A DNA stretch of 64,000 nt. It comes from Urbifossiella limnaea. Its GTDB lineage: Bacteria > Planctomycetota > Planctomycetia > Gemmatales > Gemmataceae. The stretch is taken from NCBI RefSeq assembly GCF_007747215.1, contig NZ_CP036273.1, positions 5,440,322 through 5,504,321 of the forward strand, read 5' to 3'. Positions 43,209 through 51,710 of the stretch are shown one piece after another (within the stretch, counting starts at the first letter, position 1; each line of letters opens with the position of its first letter). The notes beneath the pieces were generated by a model. It saw nothing but the letters and a program-made list of their open reading frames with translations, had not been told where the DNA came from and did no database searches. The translations under genes were made by a program, and so were the position numbers.

Positions 43209-43619
43209 TCACCACCAGCAGCCGGGGCCGCCGTAGCCGTACCCGAAGCCGCCGCCGTAGTACGACGTGTACCCGATGCTGATCCCGACCGGGCGGTAGC
43301 CGTAGCCGCCGAACCCGCCGTAGTACGCCGGGTAGCCGAACCCGACGCCGTAGTACGGCCGGTAGCCGTAGCTGACGCTGAACCCGCCGTAGTAGGGCCG
43401 GTAGGCGTAGCCGCCGTAGTAGCCGTGGCCGTGGCCCCAACCGCCGTGGTAGCGGTGGGCCGCGGTCGGCGACTCGGCGTCCAGCTCGCTGCCGCCCGGG
43501 GCCGCCGTCACGAGCGGGGCCGGGGCGGGTGCCTTCGGCGCCTCCCTGTCCAGCTCGCCGGCGCGGGCGACGGTCGTCGCCCCGGCCAGCGTAAGCACAC
43601 ACGCTGCGATGCGAAACAT
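43209..43619 (-). CDS. Secreted Gly/Tyr-rich repetitive protein
   Basis: The 136-residue protein has a signal peptide (MFRIAACVLTLAGATTVARA), a short spacer (ELDREAPKAPAPAPLVTA), and a low-complexity region of YGGY/PYYGGF-like repeats (HGYYGGYAYRPYYGGFSVSY, YPAYYGGFGGYGYRP), ending GYGYGGPGCWW. Such Gly/Tyr/His-rich exported proteins occur repeatedly in planctomycetes, and an envelope or matrix role is possible. The DNA repeat was not checked for phase variation. ATG 43619 was chosen for the signal peptide; longer frames read out of the gene. Confidence 0.78.
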   Translation of the reverse strand: MFRIAACVLTLAGATTVARAGELDREAPKAPAPAPLVTAAPGGSELDAESPTAAHRYHGGWGHGHGYYGGYAYRPYYGGFSVSYGYRPYYGVGFGYPAYYGGFGGYGYRPVGISIGYTSYYGGGFGYGYGGPGCWW

Positions 43620-43773
43620 GGTTGAACCCTCCGTGTGGTGCCGACCGGCGACCGACGTGCCGCCGGCGAACAACCCCCGTACCCAGGACGCCCCGACCGG
43701 CCCGACTTGCGCGGCCGACCGGGTCGTGCAGCCTTCCGGTATGGTAGCATGGAAGGGAAGCGGGAAATAGTTT

Positions 43774-44658
43774 ATGCCGGAGCCGCCGGTCATGCGCCTC
43801 GCCGTCCCTGCGCTGATTCTGTTCACCGCAACGGCCCCCGCCGCCGCCCCCGTCCGCCTCACCACCGACGGCAGCTTCCGCCAGAACCTCCAGTGGTCGC
43901 CCGACGGCGCCCGGCTGCTGTTCACCCGCATCCACGACGGCAAGATGGCCCTGTGGACGATGGCGGCCGACGGCACCGACGCCAAGCGGCTGCTGCCCCA
44001 GCACAAGGAACCGCACTTCGACGGCCACTGGTCGCCGGACGGCAAGCGCGTCGTGTACGTGTACGACCGCCTCGAAGGGACCGACGGCAAGCTGCAAATC
44101 AACCACTGTGCCGCTGACGGCTCGGACGACAGGGTGTTGGTGCCGCACAAGGCGTTCGAGGAGTCGCCGCGGTGGAGCCCGGACGGCGGCCGCGTGCTGT
44201 GGGTGTCCACCCGCGACAAGAACCCGGAGCTGTACACCGTCGGCGCCGACGGCAAAGGTGTCGTGCGGCTGACGACGGAGGTGGCTTACGACCTGCACCC
44301 GGCGTGGAGCCCGGACGGCAAGCGGATCGCCTTCGCCAGCGGCCGCAGCGGCAAGCAGAAGCTGTACGTGATGAGCGCCGACGGCAGCGGCACCAAGAAG
44401 CTGACCGACGGCGACGGCCTGGACGCCTGGCCGGCGTGGAGCCCGGACGGCAAGCGGATCGCCTTCGTGTCGCACCGCACGGGCAACAACGACGTCTGGC
44501 TCGTGAACGCCGACGGCACCGGCCTGCGGAACCTGACGGCTCATCCGGCGCAGGACACGAGCCCCACGTGGAGCCCCGACGGCCGGCGAATCGCGTTCGT
44601 GTCCACCCGTCACGGCGGCAGTGACGTGTACGTGGTCCCCGTGGAGCCCACCCCGTGA
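43774..44658 (+). CDS. Secreted TolB-like beta-propeller (PD40 repeats)
   Basis: The 294-residue protein (ATG 43774; ATG 43792 also possible, both before the signal peptide) has an export signal (VPALILFTATAPAAAP) and about six PD40 blades with the repeated W-S-P-D-G-K/R motif: NLQWSPDGARLLF, GHWSPDGKRVVYV, PRWSPDGGRVLWV, PAWSPDGKRIAFA and PTWSPDGRRIAFV. These match the TolB propeller, but the N-terminal TolB domain is missing, so it is a free propeller. It is the first gene of the seven-gene operon; its TGA overlaps the GTG of the next gene. Confidence 0.88.
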   Translation: MPEPPVMRLAVPALILFTATAPAAAPVRLTTDGSFRQNLQWSPDGARLLFTRIHDGKMALWTMAADGTDAKRLLPQHKEPHFDGHWSPDGKRVVYVYDRLEGTDGKLQINHCAADGSDDRVLVPHKAFEESPRWSPDGGRVLWVSTRDKNPELYTVGADGKGVVRLTTEVAYDLHPAWSPDGKRIAFASGRSGKQKLYVMSADGSGTKKLTDGDGLDAWPAWSPDGKRIAFVSHRTGNNDVWLVNADGTGLRNLTAHPAQDTSPTWSPDGRRIAFVSTRHGGSDVYVVPVEPTP

Positions 44659-45839
44659 CTGACCGCGACGCCCTGTACGCGGCGGTGCTGGCCGCCCCCG
44701 ACGACGACACCCCGCGGCTGGTGTTCGCCGACTACCTGGACGACACCGGCGTCCGCGCCGACGCCATCCGCGCGCGGTTCATCCGCAACCAGGTGGCGCT
44801 GGCGCGGGCCGAGCCGTGGTCGGACGAGCACGAGACGCTCTACCGCGCCACGGCACCGGTCGAACAGCAGTACAAGGCGGATTGGGCGACGCCGAACCTC
44901 GAGAACCCTAAGTCCGCTACCTTCAGCCGTGGCTTCGTTGGGTGGGTGGCTTGCGGGTCGCAGTGGTTCGTCGATCACGGGTCACGGATGCTCGATTCGC
45001 ACCCAATTGACAACGTGATGTTCAACGATCTGTTCGACGAGGCATCCCGGCCGGCCGTCGAACGCCTCCTGGCCTGCGCGCCGTTTGAACGGCTGCGGGT
45101 CACCGACTTTGGGGGCGAGTTGGTCGATGACACCTTCGTCGCCGCCCTGGCTGCTTCACGCGCCGCCCGCTCTCTCCGCCGGCTCGGGTTCGATTTCACT
45201 CGGCTCACACCCGGCGGTGTCACTGCCCTTCTCGGGGGTCGGCTGCCGGAGTTGACCGGTTTTGATCTGTCGTTCCATTACGACGAACTCGCCGGCCGTG
45301 ACGACGAGATGATCGAGACACTGGTCCGAGCCCCCGGGGCCGCGGGGCTGGACCGCCTCCGCCTCGGTCGTGTGCGTTCGGCCCCCGTGGTCGCCCGGGC
45401 CTTGGCAGGATCGCCACTCCTCCGGGGGTTGACCGACCTCGCGCTCGACGGCACCGACGACGGTGTCGAGGGGTGGGCCGCGCTCGATCGCGGCGGAGTC
45501 GTCGCGCTCGCCGAATCGACGACACTACGCGGCCTCACATCCCTCAGCCTGGATTTCTTCGGGCTCGATGAACCGGCGGCGGTGGCGTTCGCCGAGGTCT
45601 ACGCCTGGCCCGGACTCAAGCGCCTCTCGCTCCGCGGCAACGCCATCCCGGGCCGCGCCGTGGCTGCCTTCGCCGCCAACCCTCAGCTCCGCTCGCTGGC
45701 GGAACTCGATCTCCTGTCCAACCGGTTGACGGTGGAAGACTTCGACTCGCTCCGGCAGGCGCTGCCGGGCACCCGCATCCTGGCCGACGGCATGGAGTGG
45801 CGGCCCCCACCGACGCTCGCCCCGGAGGACGCCCCGTGA
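44655..45839 (+). CDS. TIGR02996-domain protein with leucine-rich repeats (1 of 3)
   Basis: The 394-residue protein starts with the Gemmata repeat-companion domain (TDRDALYAAVLAAPDDDTPR, LVFADYLDDTGVRADAIRAR, FIRNQVALARAEPW). LRR-like repeats follow (LRVTDFGGELVDDTFVAALA, LRGLTSLSLDFFGLDEPAAV, LKRLSLRGNAIPGRAVAAFA, LAELDLLSNRLTVEDFDSL). The fold suggests cytoplasmic protein binding. GTG 44655 lies in GTGA with the previous stop. The first about 165 bp are nearly identical to the next gene, with synonymous differences only in places, which indicates recent duplication or gene conversion. Confidence 0.88.
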   Translation: MTDRDALYAAVLAAPDDDTPRLVFADYLDDTGVRADAIRARFIRNQVALARAEPWSDEHETLYRATAPVEQQYKADWATPNLENPKSATFSRGFVGWVACGSQWFVDHGSRMLDSHPIDNVMFNDLFDEASRPAVERLLACAPFERLRVTDFGGELVDDTFVAALAASRAARSLRRLGFDFTRLTPGGVTALLGGRLPELTGFDLSFHYDELAGRDDEMIETLVRAPGAAGLDRLRLGRVRSAPVVARALAGSPLLRGLTDLALDGTDDGVEGWAALDRGGVVALAESTTLRGLTSLSLDFFGLDEPAAVAFAEVYAWPGLKRLSLRGNAIPGRAVAAFAANPQLRSLAELDLLSNRLTVEDFDSLRQALPGTRILADGMEWRPPPTLAPEDAP

Positions 45840-46924
45840 CCGACCGTGACGCGCTGTACGCGGCCGTGCTGGCCGCCCCCGACGACGACACGCCGCGGCT
45901 GGTGTTCGCCGACTACCTCGACGACACCGGCGTCCGCGCCGACGGCATCCGCGCCCGGTTCATCCGCAACCAGGTGGCGCTGGCGCGGGCCGAGCCGTGG
46001 TCGGAGGAAGCCGACCGGTTGCTCCGCGACACGGAACCGGTCGAGGTTCACTACCGCAAAGCGTGGGTGACCGGGGTCGACGGCATCGTGATCCCCGACG
46101 GCAACGCCTTCGAGCGCGGATTCCTCGGGCGGGTGACGTGCTTCTCGAAGCGGTTCGTGGCCGACGGCGCGAAGCTGTTCGATCTCCACCCCATCCGCGG
46201 GGTGAAGTTTGCGAAGATGAACTCCGCCCGCGGCGCCGCGACGGCCGCGGAACTGGCCGCGTCCCCACTCCTCGCCCGACTCCACACCGTCCACCTGAGC
46301 GGACGCGCGGTGGACGACGCCTACGTCTCCGTGGTCGGACAGTCGCCGCACGCGGCGGGCGTTCGGTGCCTGACGCTCGGCGACTGCGGCGCGACCGCCG
46401 CCACGGTCGGTCGGTTCGGCGGACGATGCTTCCCCGGGCTCCGCGAACTGGAGCTCTGGAACGTCGTGTACGGGACGAACGATGCGAAGGCGGTGGCGAA
46501 GTCACGTTCGCTCGCCGCCCTGACCGCGCTGCGGGTCTGCCACGGCGGCGAGGCGGCGGACGTGCCCCTCCGCGGTCCGGGGGCCGTCGCACTGGCGGAG
46601 TCGACGCACCTCCGCGGGCTGATCGAACTTGAGCTGCGCAACCAAGAACTACGCAAGAAGGGGGCCGAGGCGTTCGCGGCAGCCTTCGCCTGGCCGGGGC
46701 TGAAGCGGCTCGGCCTCCGCGGCAACGGTATCCCGGCGTCGGCGCTCCACGCGTTCGCCGCCAACCCGGGGCTCGCGTCGCTGTCCGTCCTCGACCTGCG
46801 TGGCAACGACGTAAAGGCCGACGACCTCGGCCCGCTCCGCGCCGCCTTCCCGCACCTGCGCGTCCTCACCGACGACGCCGAGCACCCGGTGCGGCTCGCG
46901 CTCCTGCCGGAGGACGAGCCGTGA
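45836..46924 (+). CDS. TIGR02996-domain protein with leucine-rich repeats (2 of 3)
   Basis: The 362-residue protein has the same N-terminal companion domain (TDRDALYAAVLAAPDDDTPR, ADGIRARFIRNQVALARAEP) and diverged LRR-like repeats (LARLHTVHLSGRAVDDAYVS, LRELELWNVVYGTNDAKAVA, LKRLGLRGNGIPASALHAFA, LSVLDLRGNDVKADDLGPLR). GTG 45836 overlaps the TGA of gene 1 of 3. The N-terminal 165 bp are almost the same as gene 1, whereas the rest has diverged, so the conserved part may be held by gene conversion or strong function. The ligand is unknown. Confidence 0.88.
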   Translation: MTDRDALYAAVLAAPDDDTPRLVFADYLDDTGVRADGIRARFIRNQVALARAEPWSEEADRLLRDTEPVEVHYRKAWVTGVDGIVIPDGNAFERGFLGRVTCFSKRFVADGAKLFDLHPIRGVKFAKMNSARGAATAAELAASPLLARLHTVHLSGRAVDDAYVSVVGQSPHAAGVRCLTLGDCGATAATVGRFGGRCFPGLRELELWNVVYGTNDAKAVAKSRSLAALTALRVCHGGEAADVPLRGPGAVALAESTHLRGLIELELRNQELRKKGAEAFAAAFAWPGLKRLGLRGNGIPASALHAFAANPGLASLSVLDLRGNDVKADDLGPLRAAFPHLRVLTDDAEHPVRLALLPEDEP

Positions 46925-48024
46925 CCGACGAGGCAGCGCTGCGGGCGGCCGTGCTCGCCCACCCCGGCGACGACACCCCCCGGCTCGTCTACGCCGACTG
47001 GTGCGACGACGCCGGCGACGCCGACCGGGCGGCGTTCATCCGCGCGCAGGTGGAGGCGGCGCGGGCGGAACCGTGGAGCCCCGCGGCGCGCGACGCCGAG
47101 GCACGGGCGGCGGCACTACTCGCACAAATGGAGTTCGAGTGGTCGCAGTCGAGCAACAGGTACCGCAGGCCCGAGTTCGTCCGCGGGTTCGTCGAGGGCG
47201 TGGAACTGCTCGCGGAAGACCTCGGCGACCGGCTCCGCGATTTCCGCGCGTCCGACCCCGTCCGCCGCGTCCGCCTCCTGGGGTTCGTCGGCAGCAGCAC
47301 CTTCGAGGCGAGCCTCCTGAACATCGCCGAGGTGCTCGCGGCGCCGGCGGTGGCCGGCATCACTGGCCTCGACGCGAGCCACGCGAGCCTCTACAGTTCA
47401 GCCGACTTCGAGGAGTTGGCTGCCGCACCCACGCTGGCCGGGCTCTCGGAACTGTCGTTCGCCGGCCGGCTCGTGCCCCCGGAGTGGTTGACACGCTTCC
47501 TGCAAGGTCCGGAGCTGCCGGCGCTCGCGGCGCTCGACCTCTCGGACATCGCCAACCTCGGCCTCGCGCTCGGAGACGGCCTCCGGACGGCGGCGCACCG
47601 GACGTTCACGCGCCTCAACGTCACCGGCGTTCGGTTGCTGTCCCGCGACCTGCACCGGCTGCTGAAGAGCCCCGCGGTCGCCGCCGTCGAGGAACTGCGG
47701 CTCGGGTGGACGTTCACCCCGCCTGGCCCGGCCACGATGATCGACCTCGGCTGGCTCCTGCCGTGGGCGAAGCTGCGGCTCCTCGACCTGGCCGGGCACG
47801 GGCTCGGCGACGACGGCGTGCGCGAAATCACCGACCGCCGCGAGGCGGCGGGCCTCCGCTGGCTCGGGCTGGCGCGGAACCACCTCGGCAACGGCGGCGC
47901 AAGTCGTCTGCTGGAGTCGCGGCACCTGCACCTCTACCACCTCGACGTGACCGGCAACGACATCTCGCCGCCGCTGCTGGCCGAACTGCGGGCGCGGTTC
48001 CCGGAGGCGGTCGTCGTCGGCTGA
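46921..48024 (+). CDS. TIGR02996-domain protein with leucine-rich-like repeats (3 of 3)
   Basis: The 367-residue protein has a companion domain of the same family but clearly diverged (TDEAALRAAVLAHPGDDTPR, LVYADWCDDAGDADRAAFIR). The repeats are less regular (LSELSFAGRLVPPEWLTRFL, LPALAALDLSDIANLGLALG, LRWLGLARNHLGNGGASRLL, LYHLDVTGNDISPPLLAELR). GTG 46921 lies in GTGA with the previous stop. 53 bp separate it from the PP2C gene. It is probably an older duplicate than genes 1 and 2. Confidence 0.86.
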   Translation: MTDEAALRAAVLAHPGDDTPRLVYADWCDDAGDADRAAFIRAQVEAARAEPWSPAARDAEARAAALLAQMEFEWSQSSNRYRRPEFVRGFVEGVELLAEDLGDRLRDFRASDPVRRVRLLGFVGSSTFEASLLNIAEVLAAPAVAGITGLDASHASLYSSADFEELAAAPTLAGLSELSFAGRLVPPEWLTRFLQGPELPALAALDLSDIANLGLALGDGLRTAAHRTFTRLNVTGVRLLSRDLHRLLKSPAVAAVEELRLGWTFTPPGPATMIDLGWLLPWAKLRLLDLAGHGLGDDGVREITDRREAAGLRWLGLARNHLGNGGASRLLESRHLHLYHLDVTGNDISPPLLAELRARFPEAVVVG

Positions 48025-48077
48025 GTGGCACCCGAGTTGCTCAACTCCTGGCCACCGTCACCCCGGAGGGCCCGCAC

Positions 48078-48962
48078 GTGGGCGTCGCGTTCGACTGCTT
48101 CGGACTCACCGACCGCGGCCGCGTTCGCAGCCGCAACGAGGACCAGTTCCTCGTCGCCGACCTGACGAAGTCCCTCCGCGTCCGCGCCACGTCGGTGCCG
48201 GAAGAAGTCTCCGGCGCGCTCGGCGGTAAGGAGCACGGCAAGCTGTTCCTCGTCGCGGACGGCATGGGCGGGCAGGCCGGCGGCGAACTCGCCAGCGGCG
48301 TCGCCACCGAGACGATCGCGCGGTACGTCCTGCACACGATGCCGTGGTTCTTCCGCCTCCACGACGACGGCGCGGACGACCTGGAGCAGCAGCTCCGCGC
48401 CGCGCTGCACGCCTGCCGCGAGGAGGTGACCGCCGTCGGCCGGGCCAGCGGGTACGCCGACATGGGCACGACCCTCACCCTCGGGTACCTGATGTGGCCG
48501 TGGCTGTACGTCGTTCACGTCGGCGACAGCCGGGCGTACCTGTTCCGCGACGGCGAGGCCCGGCAGTTGACGACCGACCACACGGTCGCGCAGCGGATGG
48601 TCGAGAAGGGGCTGCTGTCGCCCGACCAGGCGGCCGCGTCGCGGTGGGGGCACGCGCTGATGCGGTGCGTCTCGGCCGGGACGCCCGAGGCGGACGTGGA
48701 CGTGCTCAAGGTGAAGCTGCGGACCGGCGACGCCCTCCTGTTCTGCACCGACGGGCTGAGCAAGTACCTGGCGCCGGCCGCGATCGCCTCCTCGCTGGCG
48801 AAGGGGGAGTCGGCCGAGGCGACCGCGCGGGAGCTGGTGGCGGCGGCGAACGAGGCCGGCGGCAGCGACAACGTCACGGTCGTGGTCGTGCGGGCGGCTC
48901 CGGACCCGGCGGCGGTGGCGCAGACGCCGGCGGACGGCACCGCACTGCTGCCGCCGGCATGA
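48078..48962 (+). CDS. PP2C-type serine/threonine phosphatase
   Basis: The 294-residue protein has the PPM metal-binding motifs: GRVRSRNEDQFLVADL (motif 1), LFLVADGMGGQAGGELASGV (DGMGG), MGTTLTLGYLMW, VVHVGDSRAYLFRDGEAR, LLFCTDGLSKYL and GGSDNVTVVVVR. These residues coordinate two Mn/Mg ions, so it should dephosphorylate Ser/Thr of proteins, probably cytoplasmic, with no extra sensor domain. GTG 48078 follows GGAGGG by 7 nt. Its position in an operon with propeller and LRR proteins suggests that it acts in their pathway; no Ser/Thr kinase is in this window. Confidence 0.93.
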   Translation: MGVAFDCFGLTDRGRVRSRNEDQFLVADLTKSLRVRATSVPEEVSGALGGKEHGKLFLVADGMGGQAGGELASGVATETIARYVLHTMPWFFRLHDDGADDLEQQLRAALHACREEVTAVGRASGYADMGTTLTLGYLMWPWLYVVHVGDSRAYLFRDGEARQLTTDHTVAQRMVEKGLLSPDQAAASRWGHALMRCVSAGTPEADVDVLKVKLRTGDALLFCTDGLSKYLAPAAIASSLAKGESAEATARELVAAANEAGGSDNVTVVVVRAAPDPAAVAQTPADGTALLPPA

Positions 48963-48986
48963 CTCCGGGCCGCGTATCATGGCGGA

Positions 48987-49751
48987 ATGTCCGCCGACCC
49001 CCCGCCGCCGTGGTGGGTGCTGCCGAACGTCGCCGCCCTGGACGCCCCCGCCGTCGCCGCCGTGTGGCAGCGCTTCCTCGCCGACCGGTTCGGCGTCGAC
49101 GTGCCGTGGGCGGCGACCGCCGCGCTTGCCGCCGCGGTGTGGGCCGTCTACCTCGCCGACCGCCGGCTCGACGCCCGCCGCGGCGACCCGCGCTCCGACC
49201 GCCATCGCGTCGCCGCCCGCTCCCCCCGGCTGTTTGCGGCCGGGGCCGGGCTCGCTGCCGCACTCGCGCTCGCGTTCGCCACCCAACTCCCGGAGTCCTA
49301 CGTGCTGTTCGGGGCGGGTGTGGGCGGCGGCGTCGCCGCGTACCTGGCCGTCGTCCACGCCGCGGCTGGCGGCCTCGGGCGGCTGCCGGGGGCGAAGGAG
49401 TTCCTGGTCGGAGTGGGTTTCGCGGCCGGGGTGGCGGTGCCGCTCATGGCCGAGGGCTCGCCGGCCGCGTGGCCGCCGGCGGTCGCCGCCTTCGCCGCGC
49501 TGTGCTGGCTCAACTGCCGGCTCATCGACCGCTGGGAATCCGGCGCCCGTCCGACCCGGGCCGACGCGCTCCTGGCGGCCGGCGTCCTGGTCGCGGCGAC
49601 CTGGCCGCCGCCGGTGGTCGGCGGCGCGGTCGGCGCGGCGGTCGGGGCCCTGGTGGTGGTCCACGTCGCGGCCGGGTCGGCGCCCCGGGCGGCACGGGTG
49701 CTGGCCGATGTCGTGCTGCTCACGCCGCTCGCCGCGTGGGGGCTGGCGTGA
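48987..49751 (+). CDS. Polytopic membrane protein, UbiA-prenyltransferase-like
   Basis: The 254-residue protein is almost wholly hydrophobic with about seven helices (AATAALAAAVWAVYLADRRL, GAGVGGGVAAYLAVVHAAAG, VGVGFAAGVAVPLMAEG, FAALCWLNCRLIDRWE, GAAVGALVVVHVAAGSA). AVYLADRRLDARRGD and the spacing to a second acidic stretch (LNCRLIDRWESGA) resemble the two Asp-rich motifs of UbiA-type prenyltransferases, though the match is weak. Next to it is a methyltransferase, a common pairing in lipid or quinone modification. The family call is tentative. Its stop overlaps the methyltransferase start (GTGA). Confidence 0.65.
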   Translation: MSADPPPPWWVLPNVAALDAPAVAAVWQRFLADRFGVDVPWAATAALAAAVWAVYLADRRLDARRGDPRSDRHRVAARSPRLFAAGAGLAAALALAFATQLPESYVLFGAGVGGGVAAYLAVVHAAAGGLGRLPGAKEFLVGVGFAAGVAVPLMAEGSPAAWPPAVAAFAALCWLNCRLIDRWESGARPTRADALLAAGVLVAATWPPPVVGGAVGAAVGALVVVHVAAGSAPRAARVLADVVLLTPLAAWGLA

Positions 49752-50386
49752 CGCCGCCTCGCTTCGACTGGCTCGCCCCGCACTACGCCCGGGTCGAAGC
49801 CGTCACCTTCGGCGGCCTGCTCCAGTGGTGCCGCACCGCGTTGCTGCCGGACGTCGCCGACGCCCGCCGGGTGCTGATCCTCGGCGAAGGCGACGGCCGG
49901 TTCCTGGCGGCGTTCCTGGCGGCGAATCGCGTTGCGTCCGTGCACGTGGTCGACGCCAGCGCCGCGATGGTGGCGCTGGCCCGCCGCCGCGTCGCGGCCG
50001 ACGGCCGGGTCCGGTGGCACGTCGCCGACGCGCGCCGCCTCGACTGGCCGGCCGCGGCGTACGACCTGATCGTCACCAACTTCTGGCTCGACTGCTTTCC
50101 CGCGGCGGAGTTGGCGCGGCTGGTCCCGCGGCTAGCGGGGGCGCTGGAACCGAGCGGCCGCTGGCTGGTCGGCGACTTCGCGGTGCCTCCAGGCACGTGG
50201 GTGCGCCGGGCGGCCGCGCGCGGGGCACTGGCGGGTATGTACGCCGCGTTCCGGCTGACGACGCGCATCCCGGCCGGTCGGCTCGCCGACCCGGCGCCGG
50301 CGCTCCGCGCCGCGGGGCTGGACGTCGTGCGCGCCGAGCGGCGGCTCGGCGGCTTCCTCGCGGCGACGCTGTGGCGGCGGGCGTGA
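49748..50386 (+). CDS. Class I SAM-dependent methyltransferase
   Basis: The 212-residue protein starts PPRFDWLAPHYARVEAVTFG and has the Rossmann methyltransferase motifs: VLILGEGDGRFLAAF (motif I, E-x-G-x-G), VHVVDASAAMVALARRR (motif II Asp), VRWHVADARRLDWPAAAYDL and GRWLVGDFAVPPG. The WLAPHYARVE start is like that of UbiE/COQ5-type enzymes, so a small hydrophobic acceptor such as a quinone or lipid precursor is plausible. GTG 49748 overlaps the TGA of the membrane gene. It is the last gene of the seven-gene operon; a GC-rich hairpin follows. Confidence 0.85.
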   Translation: MTPPRFDWLAPHYARVEAVTFGGLLQWCRTALLPDVADARRVLILGEGDGRFLAAFLAANRVASVHVVDASAAMVALARRRVAADGRVRWHVADARRLDWPAAAYDLIVTNFWLDCFPAAELARLVPRLAGALEPSGRWLVGDFAVPPGTWVRRAAARGALAGMYAAFRLTTRIPAGRLADPAPALRAAGLDVVRAERRLGGFLAATLWRRA

Positions 50387-50395
50387 AACGAACGA

Positions 50396-50421
50396 CGCCC
50401 GGGGGGTGGTCCCCGGGGCGC
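50396..50421. terminator. GC-rich imperfect hairpin after the methyltransferase
   Basis: CGCCCGGGG and CCCCGGGGCG can pair around a short loop just after the operon end and before the remnant gene on the opposite strand. There is no T run. Confidence 0.5.
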
Positions 50422-50441
50422 CGCGTGGGCTTCGCCCCGCG

Positions 50442-51475
50442 TCAGCCGACGGCGATGCCGCCGAGCAGGGTGCCGTTGAGGACGTCGTCCACGTCCTGGA
50501 AGCTCGGAGCGGCGAACGACCGCAGGCCGCCGGTGCCCGACGCCGCCACCAGCGCCGTACCGCCGGTCGAGAGCGGCCGGACCGCCACCGTCACCCCGCC
50601 GTAGTCCGACGGGGCGAAGGCGAAGAACTGGGCCTTCGACGCGGCCGTCACGCCGTCGTACACGCCGACGTGGGGGCCGCCGGTGGCCCCGGCCCCGGTG
50701 ACGATCTCGGCCCGGCCGTCGCCGTCGGCGGGCTGTTCGTGGCGCCGACGGCGACCTGGATGGTGAACGTCTGCGCGGCCGATGTGTTCGCCCCGCCGCC
50801 GTTGTCGCGCACCTGCACGGTCACCGTGACGATGTCGGCGAGCGTCGGGGGGTTGGCGTCGGGGGCCGGGGTGAACGTCAGCGTGCCGTCCGGGGAGACG
50901 GCCGGCTGGCCGCCGGCGGTGAACAGCGCGGGGTGGTTGTTGGACACGATGAACGAGACGGTCTGGCTCACCTCGTCGGCCGGGCCGGTGCTGACGCCGC
51001 GCGCCCACCCGGCGAACGTCCGCAGGCCCGAGTCCTCGGTCACCGCGACGTCCGCGCCGCGGCTGAACGACGGGGCGTCGTTGACCGGGTTCACGTTGCC
51101 CGTGAACGAGTCGGTGTCGGTCAGGGCCGCCCCGTGGCTGCCGCCCTGGTCGTCGGACACGACGGTGATGATGGCCGACCCAACGAAGTTGGTCGCCGGA
51201 GTGAACGTGAGCGCGCCGAGGGCCGCGTTCACCGCCGCGACCGGCCCCTCGACCGTCACCGGGCGGAGTCGTTGCCCGTCACCGTGACGCCGGCGGTGCC
51301 GACGGTCAGCACGCCGTCCACGGCGCTCACCGTCAGCTGCAGCGGGGCGGCGCCGAGGTCGATGTCCGACACCGACACGCCCGGCACCGACACATGTTGC
51401 TCCTCGAACGTGGTCGGCGAGCCGACCACCACGGCGGTCACCGGCGCGTCGTTCCGCCCCTCCACGAACACCGAC
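50442..51475 (-). pseudogene. Remnant of a large cadherin/VCBS-type repeat protein with FG-GAP end (two frameshifts)
   Basis: On the minus strand three frames join into one broken protein. The first (from about 51475) reads GRNDAPVTAVVVGSP and AGVTVTGNDSA and stops at 51256. The second continues VTVEGPVAAVNAALGALTF, FVGSAIITVVSDDQGG and PVNDAPSFSRG up to VGATNSPP near 50730. The third reads DGDGRAEIVTGAGATGGPHV, FFAFAPSDYGGVTVAVRPL and ends GGIAVG before 50442. These are cadherin-like/VCBS repeats followed by an FG-GAP-type unit. The first shift lies near 51262, next to a C run; the second (about 50730) may be a frameshift or a deletion joint. No start codon and no N-terminal part remain. Confidence 0.78.
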
Positions 51476-51478
51476 CGG

Positions 51479-51710
51479 CTGCCGGTGGAGGAGCGGGCGT
51501 GCGGCATGTGGGTGGTGGACATCGACCGCGGCGAGACGGTGGCGTTCCTCCGCTTCGAGGCGGGGGTACAGGCAGGTGTTCGCGGTGCGGGTGCTGCCCG
51601 GGGTGCGATTCCCGGAACTGCTGAACGAGCCGGGGGATGAGGCGATCGAGAACTCGTTCGTACTCCCGGACGAGGCGCTGAAGGACGCCCCCGGTGCGGT
51701 GCGTGTGTAG
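51479..51710 (+). pseudogene. C-terminal remnant of a TIGR03032-like protein, with a frameshift
   Basis: The plus strand reads LPVEERACGMWVVDID, RGETVAFLRFEAGVQ, then a single extra base near 51575 shifts the frame. In the next frame it continues VFAVRVLPGVRFPELLNE, SFVLPDEALKDAPGAVRV and stops at TAG 51708-51710. This matches the C-terminal part of the TIGR03032 family as I know it. The other ~300 residues are absent; upstream sequence belongs to an unrelated remnant on the other strand. It therefore looks like debris of a deletion or rearrangement. Confidence 0.72.

Noticed and set aside
50442-51522. Three separate small genes
   Set aside because: The pieces are consecutive parts of one repeat protein in different frames, so a pseudogene is the simpler reading.
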